From an uncultured Bacteroidales bacterium (GTDB lineage Bacteria; Bacteroidota; Bacteroidia; Bacteroidales; Paludibacteraceae): a stretch of 45,885 bases of DNA. Below are positions 25,460-35,700 of the stretch, piece by piece. The notes below the pieces were generated by a model. The model had not been told where the DNA came from, made no database searches, and was given only the letters and a program-made list of their open reading frames with translations. Numbering within the stretch: the first letter of the stretch is position 1; each line of letters opens with the position of its first letter. A program made the translations under genes and the position numbers. The stretch is from contig CACZOA010000040.1 in assembly GCA_902782665.1 (NCBI GenBank), positions 1 through 45,885 of the forward strand, read 5' to 3'.

Positions 25460-27868
25460 ATGCATAGATATTATTTGCAACTTTTAGTTGCTTTGGTTAG
25501 TTGTTTGAGTTTGACTCAAAAAGGATGGTGTGAGACAACAATAGACGAAGTCCCTTCGACGCCGCCTGAAAAAGGAAAGTTTTATCAGACTCATGTGTTT
25601 GGAGAGAGACCTAGAGGATGTTCTGTAGTTTATTCTGCAGACGCGAGTGCCATGTCGTCAACCTGGAACAGTTCAGATTTCAGGCTTTTCAATGACGTCT
25701 ACACCACAGGTGCATATTTTGAGAACAAAATTTATTCCGCTGAAAGTCCAACTATCCATATCCCTACGGTCACTTATAGCGACCGTCTATTTGTATGCCT
25801 TGAAGAGATGTTCGAGGTGGAAAGCTCTTATGACTATGTTTGGATAGATGTTACAACTGATGGAGGAAATATATGGAACCGCATATATGGAAAGAGTGGT
25901 TATACAGAAGGAATGGTGATAGATTATCTTGATGTCTCTTTTCTTTCTGGAAAGGATGCCAAGTTTAAGTTCTGTTTGAAATCAGATAGCTCGTTCACTG
26001 GGGCAGGTTGGGACATTAAAAAATTTGAGGTCCTTTCTTATGTCAGATATGCACAAAATGAGGAAACAAATTCACAATTGAGATCTGAGGACATAGAGCC
26101 TGTCAAAAGACCTCTTCCAGGTCAAAATGATGGAGAATCAGGTACGGAGGGCGGAGAATCAGGCACGGAAGGAAATCCAGAAATAACAGCTAATGGACTT
26201 ACAATTGTTAATGTCAATTGGGAAAGCGAGAAAGAAGGCGTGATTTCTTTTTCTGCAGTGAGAAAAGAGAATGGTCATGTTGAATATGTTAATAATATAT
26301 CTGTAGATGATATAGAGGTGACTATCAAGAATCCGAATAATAACAAAGAAGTTACTTTGCGAAATGAAGGTGAAAATAAATGTTTGACTTTAGAAAAAAA
26401 CAATTCCAAAAGACCTGCAGATATAGTTTTGGTTGTGGATTATAGTGGTTCTATGTCATCGTATATCACTGATCTTAAAAATTCTCTTGAAAAAATGTTA
26501 GAGCTAATAAACTCTGATTATGATGTTCGTTTTGCATTGTTACGATATGGATACTCAGAAGATAAAATAAAGACAAATTTGTTCAAATATGATGATTTGG
26601 ATTACTATCATAATCGGTTTTGGTGGACTTTAAACAAAAATAACCAATTCTTTTTTGGTTATGATGAATTAAATAATTTATTTGATACTGAAACGCCTGG
26701 CAATTATGAATATGCATATCAGGCTATTATGCATGCTTTAGCATTGCCAAAATATAGAAAAAATGCATCTAAAGTGTTTATATTATTGTTTGATTATGAT
26801 GGCGATAATCCAACCACATATAAACATTGTGGTGGACCAAATCATGGATATAATACAATACCCATGAATTCTGTTGCTTCAGCATTAGAAGGCACACAGT
26901 TATTCGCTATTACAGATGGATCCGATATAAATATAGGTTGGTTTGAGGCTCTTTGTAATAATTCAGGTGGTTTTTTAACGAACAATTTTTCAGAAAATTT
27001 CAGTAATATATCTACGAAAATTGGAGATAATTTAAAGAGTCAGTATTTTTTGAGAATAAATCCAGAATGTTTGAATGGTTATTCTCTTGAATGTGGAAAT
27101 GATTATATTGTGTCAGTTAAGATTTATTCTTCAATTTCAGATGATATAAATAATACTTATATTTATAGTGGAGGAATTGAGAGAGAGCAGTCGACTGCAG
27201 AGTATGATAATACGTGTATTGATAGTGATAATTTTAAAGTGAAATTTACTATCTCTGGAGGGTGTGGTGATAATATGTATGGAGCAGTACGTGTTTATTA
27301 TCGATATTCTGATTTGACAAAAGAAGAAGAATATGTTGAGGCAAATCTTATAAGCCCCCAAAACGAAAAAGATTCTTATGTTTATGAGGCTACCATCCCT
27401 GTTGATCTTACTTCTTCATATATAAAATATAGAATAGAAGTGGAACACAATAAGGATAATCCTGCAACAGAAGGACTAAGTAATTTGATTTATCCAATTC
27501 CAAGTGAGAATACAGATGGATATTGGACTGTTAAAATATGTGATCCATGTAACAATATCCAACTTCCATCTCACATACTAGAAGAAGATAATGATCTATT
27601 GTCATTTGATGTATATAAAGAAAATACGAATGTAGAGATATTCTTATGTGACACACTTGGAGAAAAAATAACAAGTAAGAAAGTTGACAATATTCAAGTA
27701 GGAAATCAAAAGATTAATCTTATCTCTTTTTTGTCTTTGAGGAATCTAATTGTCGATGGCAAAAAAATAAAATTCAGCTATACTCGTCCATACATTCTTG
27801 CGTTGAAGATTAATGGAAATGTTAGTTATATGTATGTCTATTTAGGAAGAAATAAGAAACAAAATTGA
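25460..27868 (+). CDS. Exported protein with MAM-like and von Willebrand factor A domains
   Basis: An 802-residue protein. The signal peptide covers about residues 1-24. Residues about 85-195 resemble the MAM-like domain next to immune-inhibitor-A peptidases (VWIDVTTDGGNIWNR, later SSFTGAGWDIKKFEV). A Gly/Glu/Ser linker with a duplicated heptapeptide follows (225-238). The VWA domain spans about 320-525, with the metal-site motif DYSGS at 327-331 and a hydrophobic strand VFILLFDYDGD. The region after it is Ig-like and unassigned. The last 70 residues (VEIFLCDTLGEKI, then a GxY-like strand and YVYLGR) could be a divergent T9SS sorting domain. VWA domains usually bind proteins or metal ions. 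It is the first gene of an operon; the next start is one base after its stop. Confidence 0.85.
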   Translation: MHRYYLQLLVALVSCLSLTQKGWCETTIDEVPSTPPEKGKFYQTHVFGERPRGCSVVYSADASAMSSTWNSSDFRLFNDVYTTGAYFENKIYSAESPTIHIPTVTYSDRLFVCLEEMFEVESSYDYVWIDVTTDGGNIWNRIYGKSGYTEGMVIDYLDVSFLSGKDAKFKFCLKSDSSFTGAGWDIKKFEVLSYVRYAQNEETNSQLRSEDIEPVKRPLPGQNDGESGTEGGESGTEGNPEITANGLTIVNVNWESEKEGVISFSAVRKENGHVEYVNNISVDDIEVTIKNPNNNKEVTLRNEGENKCLTLEKNNSKRPADIVLVVDYSGSMSSYITDLKNSLEKMLELINSDYDVRFALLRYGYSEDKIKTNLFKYDDLDYYHNRFWWTLNKNNQFFFGYDELNNLFDTETPGNYEYAYQAIMHALALPKYRKNASKVFILLFDYDGDNPTTYKHCGGPNHGYNTIPMNSVASALEGTQLFAITDGSDINIGWFEALCNNSGGFLTNNFSENFSNISTKIGDNLKSQYFLRINPECLNGYSLECGNDYIVSVKIYSSISDDINNTYIYSGGIEREQSTAEYDNTCIDSDNFKVKFTISGGCGDNMYGAVRVYYRYSDLTKEEEYVEANLISPQNEKDSYVYEATIPVDLTSSYIKYRIEVEHNKDNPATEGLSNLIYPIPSENTDGYWTVKICDPCNNIQLPSHILEEDNDLLSFDVYKENTNVEIFLCDTLGEKITSKKVDNIQVGNQKINLISFLSLRNLIVDGKKIKFSYTRPYILALKINGNVSYMYVYLGRNKKQN
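26132..26173 (+). repeat. 21-bp tandem duplication in the linker of the VWA protein
   Basis: Two 21-bp copies beginning GGAGAATCAGG(T/C)ACGGA follow one another directly and differ at three positions. They encode GESGTEG twice, a flexible acidic linker between the MAM-like and VWA regions. Confidence 0.8.
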
Positions 27869-27869
27869 T

Positions 27870-29792
27870 ATGAAAAAGTTATTGATTTTTTTTATCTCAT
27901 TATTTTCTTTGGCTGATGTGAATGCAATTCCAGAGGTGAAGGTCTATTCAAATGGTGATTATGGTCTTGATTTCGATGGGTGTCAGCTTAACAAAAGATC
28001 TGATGCAATGACTATAGTGGAAGAAGCCAAAGTTGATGAAGAAGGAAATTTATATTTTTTATTGCCGAGAAATACTTATGGTGTTACTCTTTCTGATGGA
28101 ACTGTAATTCCTAAAGAAAGTGATGCCATAATAAAATTTGATCATACGGGAAGAGTAGCATGGGCAAAAGTTTATGATGCTGGTGCGGAACAATTTGAAA
28201 TATTTGACGGCTATTTGTATCTTCCGACGTATAATTGTTTTTGGAATAATTATGTGATGTATGATGAAAATAAGTATTATGTCGCTAACCAAAAATCTTA
28301 TTTCATATTGAAGATTGATATAGAAAGTGGGGATGTAGTTAACTATGTTGAGATAGAGAAGGATAATTTTTTAGAGGATGGATTCTTTTCATTTGATGTA
28401 TGTAACGGATATGCAATTTCTCCAGAAGGAGATTTATGGTTTATGTTTGATATCAATGAAGAGTATAGCAGAGTAAACAAAGATTATCCAGTTTCGTTTG
28501 ATCGTCATGGAGATGCAGATAAGTGTCTATTTGTGTTATCAAAGGATTTAGACATTAAACGAGTATATTGTTTGGGGTCAAATAAGAGTGACGAGACAGA
28601 ATTTGAAGATAGTGAACATATTGCGTCTTATATGACTTTCGCTGGGGATACACTTTACATGTATGTTCCATTCGGTGGAAAAGAGTGCAATATTAGTTTA
28701 GATCCAGAAAATCCAGTGATCGTTAAGAACAAAACTTTGAGTGGTAGACCTTGTGCTGCATTTTGCAAGTATTTGGTAAAAGGAGATAAAGTGGATCTTT
28801 TGGCATATAATGTGATTAGCGGCAATGATGGACAAATTAAACGATTTGCAGTAAATTCACAGAATAAAGTGATAGCAACACAGCCAGAAAGGATTTGGGA
28901 TGCAGGAAATAATAATTATTTTGAGATTCTTCAAGACATGACTTTGCATCAATTGGATGGCTATGCTTACCTTCCTATGAAAACGTTAACTAATGCTCAT
29001 ACTTTTTTGTATGATCAAAATGATGATATTGTAAGAATAGGGTTAAGCTGTGATGAAAATGTTTTTTCTGAGTCTATTGTGTTGCCTAAACCAGAACGAA
29101 ATGTTGGGATAAGAGTTGCAAAATATGATGGACAGACTTTGCAAAATAAATGGGTTTTAGCTTTAGATTCTACTGATTATGATCTTGATTGTAGAGTTGA
29201 TGCTATGCATGGATTGCTTTATCTTATAAGCCTAAATGTTGCAGATTATGATCCTTCTGGATCAACATATATAACTTCCGATGGTTATGATGGTGTCATC
29301 GCCCGCTACATCGAGACATACCGAATCAAGACATCATCGGAGCATGCTTCGATTGTGGTGAATGAAGGCAATGACATGGTGCGTCACGGATCAGATGCGG
29401 AGGTGGTGATCTCTGCGGAGAAGGGATATCATGTAAAGAGCGTCACGACTTCCAAGGGTGATGATGTGGAGGTCTCAAAGAACGGACATTGCACAATCAA
29501 GAATGTGACTGAGCCTGTTGAGTTGGTTATAACAACAGCATTGGGCGAAAATGCGGTTAATCAGTATAGCTCTGCCGTATTGGATGTGTATCCAAACCCT
29601 GTCAAGGATTTGCTTAATGTGGATGATACTGAAGATGCTTCATATGAGATCTTCGATCTTTCAGGCAACATCGTTTGCTCAGGCGTCGTCAGCGACGGCA
29701 AAATCGTCACATCAGAATTATCAGAAGGAGTATATGTGCTTACAATAAAGAAGGAAATCGGTGCATACTCAACAAAAATTGTAAAAAAGTAA
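27870..29792 (+). CDS. Exported protein with T9SS type-A sorting domain
   Basis: A 640-residue protein with a signal peptide (about 1-19). The large body (about 20-470) has strand patterns reminiscent of a beta-propeller (NLYFLLP, DAIIKFDHTGRVAWAKVYD, YLILKIDIESGD-like segments), but no family was recognised. From about 473 to 555 there is a small repeat-like domain (SDAEVVISAEKGYHVKSV). The last 70 residues are a clear T9SS type-A tail: VYPNPVKDLLNV, YEIFDLSGNIV, GVYVLTIKK and IVKK. It should be exported by the type IX system and cleaved at the tail. The DNA changes abruptly near 29280 from A+T-rich to more G+C-rich codons, so the end looks like a separately evolving cassette. It lies one base after the VWA gene and 13 nt before the next gene. 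Confidence 0.85.
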   Translation: MKKLLIFFISLFSLADVNAIPEVKVYSNGDYGLDFDGCQLNKRSDAMTIVEEAKVDEEGNLYFLLPRNTYGVTLSDGTVIPKESDAIIKFDHTGRVAWAKVYDAGAEQFEIFDGYLYLPTYNCFWNNYVMYDENKYYVANQKSYFILKIDIESGDVVNYVEIEKDNFLEDGFFSFDVCNGYAISPEGDLWFMFDINEEYSRVNKDYPVSFDRHGDADKCLFVLSKDLDIKRVYCLGSNKSDETEFEDSEHIASYMTFAGDTLYMYVPFGGKECNISLDPENPVIVKNKTLSGRPCAAFCKYLVKGDKVDLLAYNVISGNDGQIKRFAVNSQNKVIATQPERIWDAGNNNYFEILQDMTLHQLDGYAYLPMKTLTNAHTFLYDQNDDIVRIGLSCDENVFSESIVLPKPERNVGIRVAKYDGQTLQNKWVLALDSTDYDLDCRVDAMHGLLYLISLNVADYDPSGSTYITSDGYDGVIARYIETYRIKTSSEHASIVVNEGNDMVRHGSDAEVVISAEKGYHVKSVTTSKGDDVEVSKNGHCTIKNVTEPVELVITTALGENAVNQYSSAVLDVYPNPVKDLLNVDDTEDASYEIFDLSGNIVCSGVVSDGKIVTSELSEGVYVLTIKKEIGAYSTKIVKK

Positions 29793-29805
29793 AAAGTGAA
29801 ATAAA

Positions 29806-32772
29806 ATGAAGAATAGAATTTGTTTGATGGCTGTTGTGGGTGCTGTCATTGAATCTTTTTTGCCACTATATGCGGAAAACAAACCTGGATTACAAACACC
29901 ATACGTATGGATGCACACGTCTTCTGTGAATGACAATTTGGACAACAAATATGTCTGGAAGGATCTGAATGGCAACAATGTAAAATTGAATGTCAACGGA
30001 CAGGAATGTGTGAATGATAGATCTGTTATCAGAACATACAATTTCTATCCTTCACTTTCGTTTACAGACGATGCGAATTCTTTATTGAGGATTGAAGGAA
30101 CAGGATTGCAGAGAGCTACTGTGATCGGTGTGTATGGATACACTTCCGTGGACGACCACGCTGAGGATGGATTCGTAATGAATCTTTCCAATGGAATGGA
30201 AAATGATGAGACTGTAATCACAAAAGCGAATGTGTTACATACATCATCTTCTTCTCGCAAGTCGTTTGCTTACAATAACAGAAACCTTAAAGCAACATCG
30301 AAGAGCAACAATGAAGAAAAGCAGAAGTCTCTTCGAATCATGTCGTATACTAAGAGCGCCAACCCAAGACCAACAGTCTCGTCTACTTTTAACAAAATCA
30401 GTGTCGGTGGAAGATATGTAGATGGGGAGACGTCCAAAGAGGGATTGTTCGACGCTGAGTCATTCCCAGAAGCAGAAAAAGCGAAAAGGAATATGAGCAT
30501 GCCAGAATTGCTTGTATACGATAGAGCTTTGACTAATGATGCAAGACTGAAAGCTGAAACATATCTTGCCTTGAAGTACGGAATCACTTTGGATGTCGAC
30601 TATACTTTGGATGAAGAGTATGGAGATAAAGGTGTTGTATGGAAAAAAGACAACACATATGTCAGAGTATGCGGCTATGGAAGGATGGACAGCTATAATT
30701 TCAACCAACCATGGGTTACAACGTCAGAGAGAGAGACTCAAGAGTATTTGGATGACACATATTATAAACATAGTTTCTATAACAGATCGGCATACGAAAA
30801 TCTTCTTGTCGCTGGACGATATGGAGTCCTTGAAGATAAAACTCTTATCATGTTCGCAGACAATAAAAGAACTGTTGAATTGAATGAGGAAGAGGAAGGA
30901 AAATTGACTGCCACTCCAGAAAATGCTGTCAATTTTGAACAGACGGAAGAGACTCAGGAGTATATTCCGCTTAAGAGAATCTGGAAATTGAAGAATTTCT
31001 GTAATGAATATACAGATGGTGAACATATTAATATTGTATTATCAGAGGATGAGGGTGTGGTTGAAAAGAAGTTTGCTGGATCATACAATATCAAGTTGGT
31101 TGAAAATGCTGATGTCACAATCAATAATATGCCAGCTTTTGTAAACAAAGGCGAGATATCATGGGTCGCAGGAGCGTTGAATGGTGACGTCACTGTGTCC
31201 ATGGGAAGTTATAATTTCAAATTTGCATCCAATGGTAGGATAAGTGTCAACGGTGATAATAAAGCCAACTACAAAAGAAATGATTTGATTGAGGTTGTCA
31301 AGAAAGGTAACTCATTGTATGTCCGTAAGAACGGAGAGATCATAAAGTCGACTCGTGTCGAACAAAATTTGGCATCTACAGATTGGAATGTGCAGATTTC
31401 GTCGAATGGCAAGGAATTTGAGTTGAATGAGTTTCATGTCATGTCTGATAGCGAGAACAATGACTATATGGAATTGTGTTATGATTATGCGAAATCAATG
31501 AATCTATATAGCAATGGCAATATTTACCTTTTGATGAGTGATAAGGAGGATTTCCATGATGAAAATGCAAATTTGAGAATCTACAAGATGACATCTAAAG
31601 ACCGAATCCGTTCTAAGGTGATGTTTGAGAATTTGGAATGGAAGATAGGAGATGACTTCACATATTTCACTTTCGCGATTTCTGGAGAACCAGAAGAAGA
31701 TGTTGCGGATAAAGTATATGACATTGAAGTGACAGATCCAGTTTGTCAAGGTGCAAATAATAGTGCGACAGGAAAAATTAAGGTTACATTCCCTGATGAC
31801 GAAACATATGCTTATACCTTGATCGGACCTAGTGGAACTGCGATTAAGAGTTCAGAAGACCAACTAATTAGAGGTTCATTTGAGATCCCATATTTATGGA
31901 TTGGCGAATATAAATTGTACATTACACCATATGATGGTGTATACAGATTTAATATTATTGGAAACTCTGCGAACAATGAAAAAATATCATTTAAGCCGCA
32001 TTTCAATAATAAAGAGCAATTGAGTGCTACTTGGACTGTCGGTGATGCACAAACATACAGTTTGGCTGGTTTCACAAAAGATTTTAATAATATAAATATC
32101 TTCTGTGGAGTCAAGATAGAGAATGGCAAAATTTACAAGGTTGAGAATGGAGCTGTTTCAGGTGAAGGAACTCCTATAAACAATGGAGATGAAATTAAGG
32201 TTGTCGGAAAAGGACAATTGCAAGCAAGTGTGTATGTGCAAAATGAGTTTGCTTTCGATATTGCTCATAATGAAAACGGTAATATATATTGGGCAATAGA
32301 GACATCTGATGGAAAAACAGTTAAAAATCTTTCTTTGGATCAAATCTCTATCAATGGTTGGGCACCTGTTGTAGAAAATGTTCATGCCCTGAATCTAGTT
32401 GATAGTGAACATTTGTCATTCCAGGAGGTAGGATTGTTTGAATTCCCATTTGAATTGAAATGTGACAGTGAAGATGATAACGATGGAGAAAATGTGGGTG
32501 ATGGTAATATAGATAATTTGATTGTTCAATCGTCTACAGATGAATCTAACAAGGTATATGTTACATTGACATTGCCGAGTGATTATAACTGGAAAAATGT
32601 ATATGTAGTTAATATGGACGGATCTCGATATCCTATTAATCTTGATTTTATAAAAAGAGAGAATGGTACAGATGTGTTCCAAAAACAATTGTCAATTTCA
32701 TCAGATGGAACTTATATTATTTATGTTGAGTCTGGTGCAGGAACTTTTGAAAAACAATTCGTTGTTAGATAA
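29806..32772 (+). CDS. Exported multidomain protein with LamG-associated motif
   Basis: A 988-residue protein with a signal peptide (about 1-23). Residues about 230-266 hold PELLVYDRALTNDARLK and YLALKYGITLDV, a motif that closes LamG-like or DUF8202-like domains in many Bacteroidota surface proteins. The sequence before it (YVWKDLNGNN, LRIEGTGLQRATVIGVYGY) fits such a lectin-like sandwich. The middle (about 420-620) has segments like NFKFASNGRISVNGDNKAN that look like a second sandwich. The end (GTYIIYVESGAGTFEKQFVVR) matches the last strands of a T9SS tail. No enzyme motif is seen. It sits 6 nt before the shorter RHS gene, so it is part of the same operon. Surface binding is inferred. Confidence 0.8.
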   Translation: MKNRICLMAVVGAVIESFLPLYAENKPGLQTPYVWMHTSSVNDNLDNKYVWKDLNGNNVKLNVNGQECVNDRSVIRTYNFYPSLSFTDDANSLLRIEGTGLQRATVIGVYGYTSVDDHAEDGFVMNLSNGMENDETVITKANVLHTSSSSRKSFAYNNRNLKATSKSNNEEKQKSLRIMSYTKSANPRPTVSSTFNKISVGGRYVDGETSKEGLFDAESFPEAEKAKRNMSMPELLVYDRALTNDARLKAETYLALKYGITLDVDYTLDEEYGDKGVVWKKDNTYVRVCGYGRMDSYNFNQPWVTTSERETQEYLDDTYYKHSFYNRSAYENLLVAGRYGVLEDKTLIMFADNKRTVELNEEEEGKLTATPENAVNFEQTEETQEYIPLKRIWKLKNFCNEYTDGEHINIVLSEDEGVVEKKFAGSYNIKLVENADVTINNMPAFVNKGEISWVAGALNGDVTVSMGSYNFKFASNGRISVNGDNKANYKRNDLIEVVKKGNSLYVRKNGEIIKSTRVEQNLASTDWNVQISSNGKEFELNEFHVMSDSENNDYMELCYDYAKSMNLYSNGNIYLLMSDKEDFHDENANLRIYKMTSKDRIRSKVMFENLEWKIGDDFTYFTFAISGEPEEDVADKVYDIEVTDPVCQGANNSATGKIKVTFPDDETYAYTLIGPSGTAIKSSEDQLIRGSFEIPYLWIGEYKLYITPYDGVYRFNIIGNSANNEKISFKPHFNNKEQLSATWTVGDAQTYSLAGFTKDFNNINIFCGVKIENGKIYKVENGAVSGEGTPINNGDEIKVVGKGQLQASVYVQNEFAFDIAHNENGNIYWAIETSDGKTVKNLSLDQISINGWAPVVENVHALNLVDSEHLSFQEVGLFEFPFELKCDSEDDNDGENVGDGNIDNLIVQSSTDESNKVYVTLTLPSDYNWKNVYVVNMDGSRYPINLDFIKRENGTDVFQKQLSISSDGTYIIYVESGAGTFEKQFVVR

Positions 32773-32778
32773 TAGGAC

Positions 32779-35700
32779 ATGATGAAAAGAATTACGTATA
32801 GTTTAGTATTTCTCTTTATAGCACAAGTTGTGATGGCTGCATTGCATACGCCAGCTGTCACACAAAGAGAAGATATAGCTCGACAGGGTGTGATGGATGG
32901 ATTCGATTTCGGTCCGTTCAAGATGCCGGAGATGTCGGCGATTGTTGACAGCTTCATCAGAAAGCCTAAGATGACAAAGCCATTTCATTTCTCAGAGGCG
33001 GAAATGAATGCTCTTGCTCCTAAGAATATAGCAGACGCGATTGAGATCATCCGTCCGCCACGTTCCAATTCCCATGGTAGTGCCAATCTGAGATATAGCA
33101 TTCAGACACCACCTGAGAGATCTCATATGTCTCCGTCTTTTGACATCCGCTATGTGAGTGAAATGAAGGAGCAGGGTATGCTTGGACTCGGCTGGACAAT
33201 TGGCAAGTTCATTTTGCAGAAGGATGACTCTGATGATAATTCTTATATCTGGAATTACAAGAAGTATTCTAATTCTGATTTTCTATATGCTGGATATGGA
33301 AACATTACTGAAGGAGATAAAAAAATTACCATAACAGAGGATGGTATCGTTTATACTTTTGTGAAGTCGAATGATCCAAATTTGTTTGTGCTAGATAATT
33401 CGGTATGCAATGGAGATTCTATCAAGTATTATTATACTCACGAAAAAGATAAACCTATTGAAGCCAAAAGAAACTATGTGAAAATAGACTCCATCGGATG
33501 CAAGTACAAGGAGGATATGATTCCACATGTCAAGATTAAGTTTGTCTATGATGGTAATGATTTGATTTCTAATATCTTGATTCAGACATCAAAAGAGAAG
33601 TATGAATTCACCAAGAAGAATGCAAGAGCTGAGAGAAAAGACAGGTATGTTAATTTTTCTATATATACTTTCGTTTATAAGAATGCGGCTGATAAGGAGA
33701 AGAATAAGTCTAAATATTTGTTGACATCTGTAGCCCAGAAATTTGTAAGTTTTAAAAGTGCAAATAATGCAAATAATGAAAGTGATCAATATTCCGGCAT
33801 TGACTTTAATCATACTTTCGAGTATTATGATGATTTAGAGACTATCGAACTGCTTGATGAATTGACGGAAATATATGCGGATCCTGCATATACAGATAAT
33901 GTAGACAGCGTCAAGGCGAGAATTGACAGTTTCAGAATCGACAGAACGGATTTGTTGAAGGTTGTTCACACTCCGCTTGGAGCTTGTTATACTGTCAATT
34001 ATGGAAGTGAGATAATCAAGACTCCTTTGGAAAATGTGGCGACGGAAGATGGTTCTGAAGAAGTTTCAGAAAAAGAAGACACTGTGTTGGTGATGAAATA
34101 TCTGAAGATAAACGATGGTTATCGCCAGGATGGACCGTTGGTTTTGAACAGATATTCGTATGTTAATGGAAAAGTGTTCGAGATAGAGCCGGTTGAGAAA
34201 AACGCAAACGCAACCGAAGAAGAGAAAAAATCCATAGCCGTTTGCTTTGATACAGTATACACTTACAATATGAGTGTTGATGACGATATTATGCAGACTA
34301 TGAAGCGTCATTATATTTCTAACAGTGGATCTGTTTATGAAAGTGAATCGCCAGTTGTGGACAAAGAGATTGGCTATGGACCAGATGGCAACAATCTAAG
34401 GACTAAAGAATTTATTTATGGAAATGGCTCATTGGAAATGAAGGTGAGCGGTATTCCTGGATACGATGTAAAATACGTAAAGAATCTAAATGGTATTTCT
34501 TACACTTTCGGTTCGGTTTCACAGTCGGTAATGATTGCTGGAAATAGTGTGACATTTGAAGTGTTGGACGGTGGCAAACTTGTATTCAAGGAGGCTTTGG
34601 ATTATCGTGACAACAAAACACATGCTACATTAAAAAGATATAAAGATCAGAGTAAGTTTATATCGTATGATTTGACTTATGACGAATATGGCAACATGGT
34701 GAAATGTGTGATGCCTTCGAACAAAGAGGGTGAAAACGAGTCGTTGACATATCTATATGAGTATGACAGACGCTTTAATCAGTATCAGACAGGCGTGGTG
34801 GATTCTCGCGGATTCACGTCACACATGGAGGATTATGACTATACGATCGGTCAGCCTAAGACAGTGCGTGATATAAACGGGTATGTGAAAAAATTCGGAT
34901 ATGAATTCAATGCAATCTATGACACAGTCGTCTCTCCTGTCAGAATAGACAATGCGACAGGAAACACTGGTAAAATATATTCTGCATTCTCAAAATTGAA
35001 TGATTTTGATGTTGATTGGGATAGAGAAACTAAGGGAATCGACCGTAGTGATACACTTACTTTGAATGTCGATATAGAGGTTAAGGATTATGTCAAGCAA
35101 GCATTGTTGACTGATGAAACCAGAGGCAAACTTATTGCGTTGCTTTCTGACGGAACTGAGCCTGTAGTGATGATGGATGATTGTAAACTGACATTTGATA
35201 AAGATGATTTGCATTTGGCTGATACTATTGCTTTTGCCGAGTGTTTCTGTAAGGATTCGATTAAAATTCCTGCATCAATCAAATTGACACGTTATGATGA
35301 ATCTAATGCTTCGAATAAAAACCTTGCAGCGTCATTGTATGTGGATGGAGTGGGTAGAGAACTGAACAAACAAACTGTAAACAGTGAGGGCACATCTACT
35401 GTATATGATGATGGTGTATATGATGAGTTGGCACAGAAGTCATATTTGTTGATGCCATATGTCGGTAGTCCTAATAATGCTGTTTTGGTCGCATATGAAG
35501 ATCCAGAGTACGATGATTATGGACGTTTGACAAAGTTGGTTTCCATTGATAAATATGGAAACAAAGAGACTCAGTATTTTGACTATGATGCAGCTGGCCG
35601 TGTGACTAATTATTCCGACAATAAGGTCAATTTCTCGTATGAATATGATCTTCTTGGCAACATCACTGAGGTGAGAGATAGCAGAAACAAATTAGTGACA

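Noticed and set aside
26132-26173. Tandem repeat considered as a CRISPR or phase-variation tract
   Set aside because: Only two in-frame 21-bp copies encode a linker; there are no spacers, and slippage would not shift the frame.
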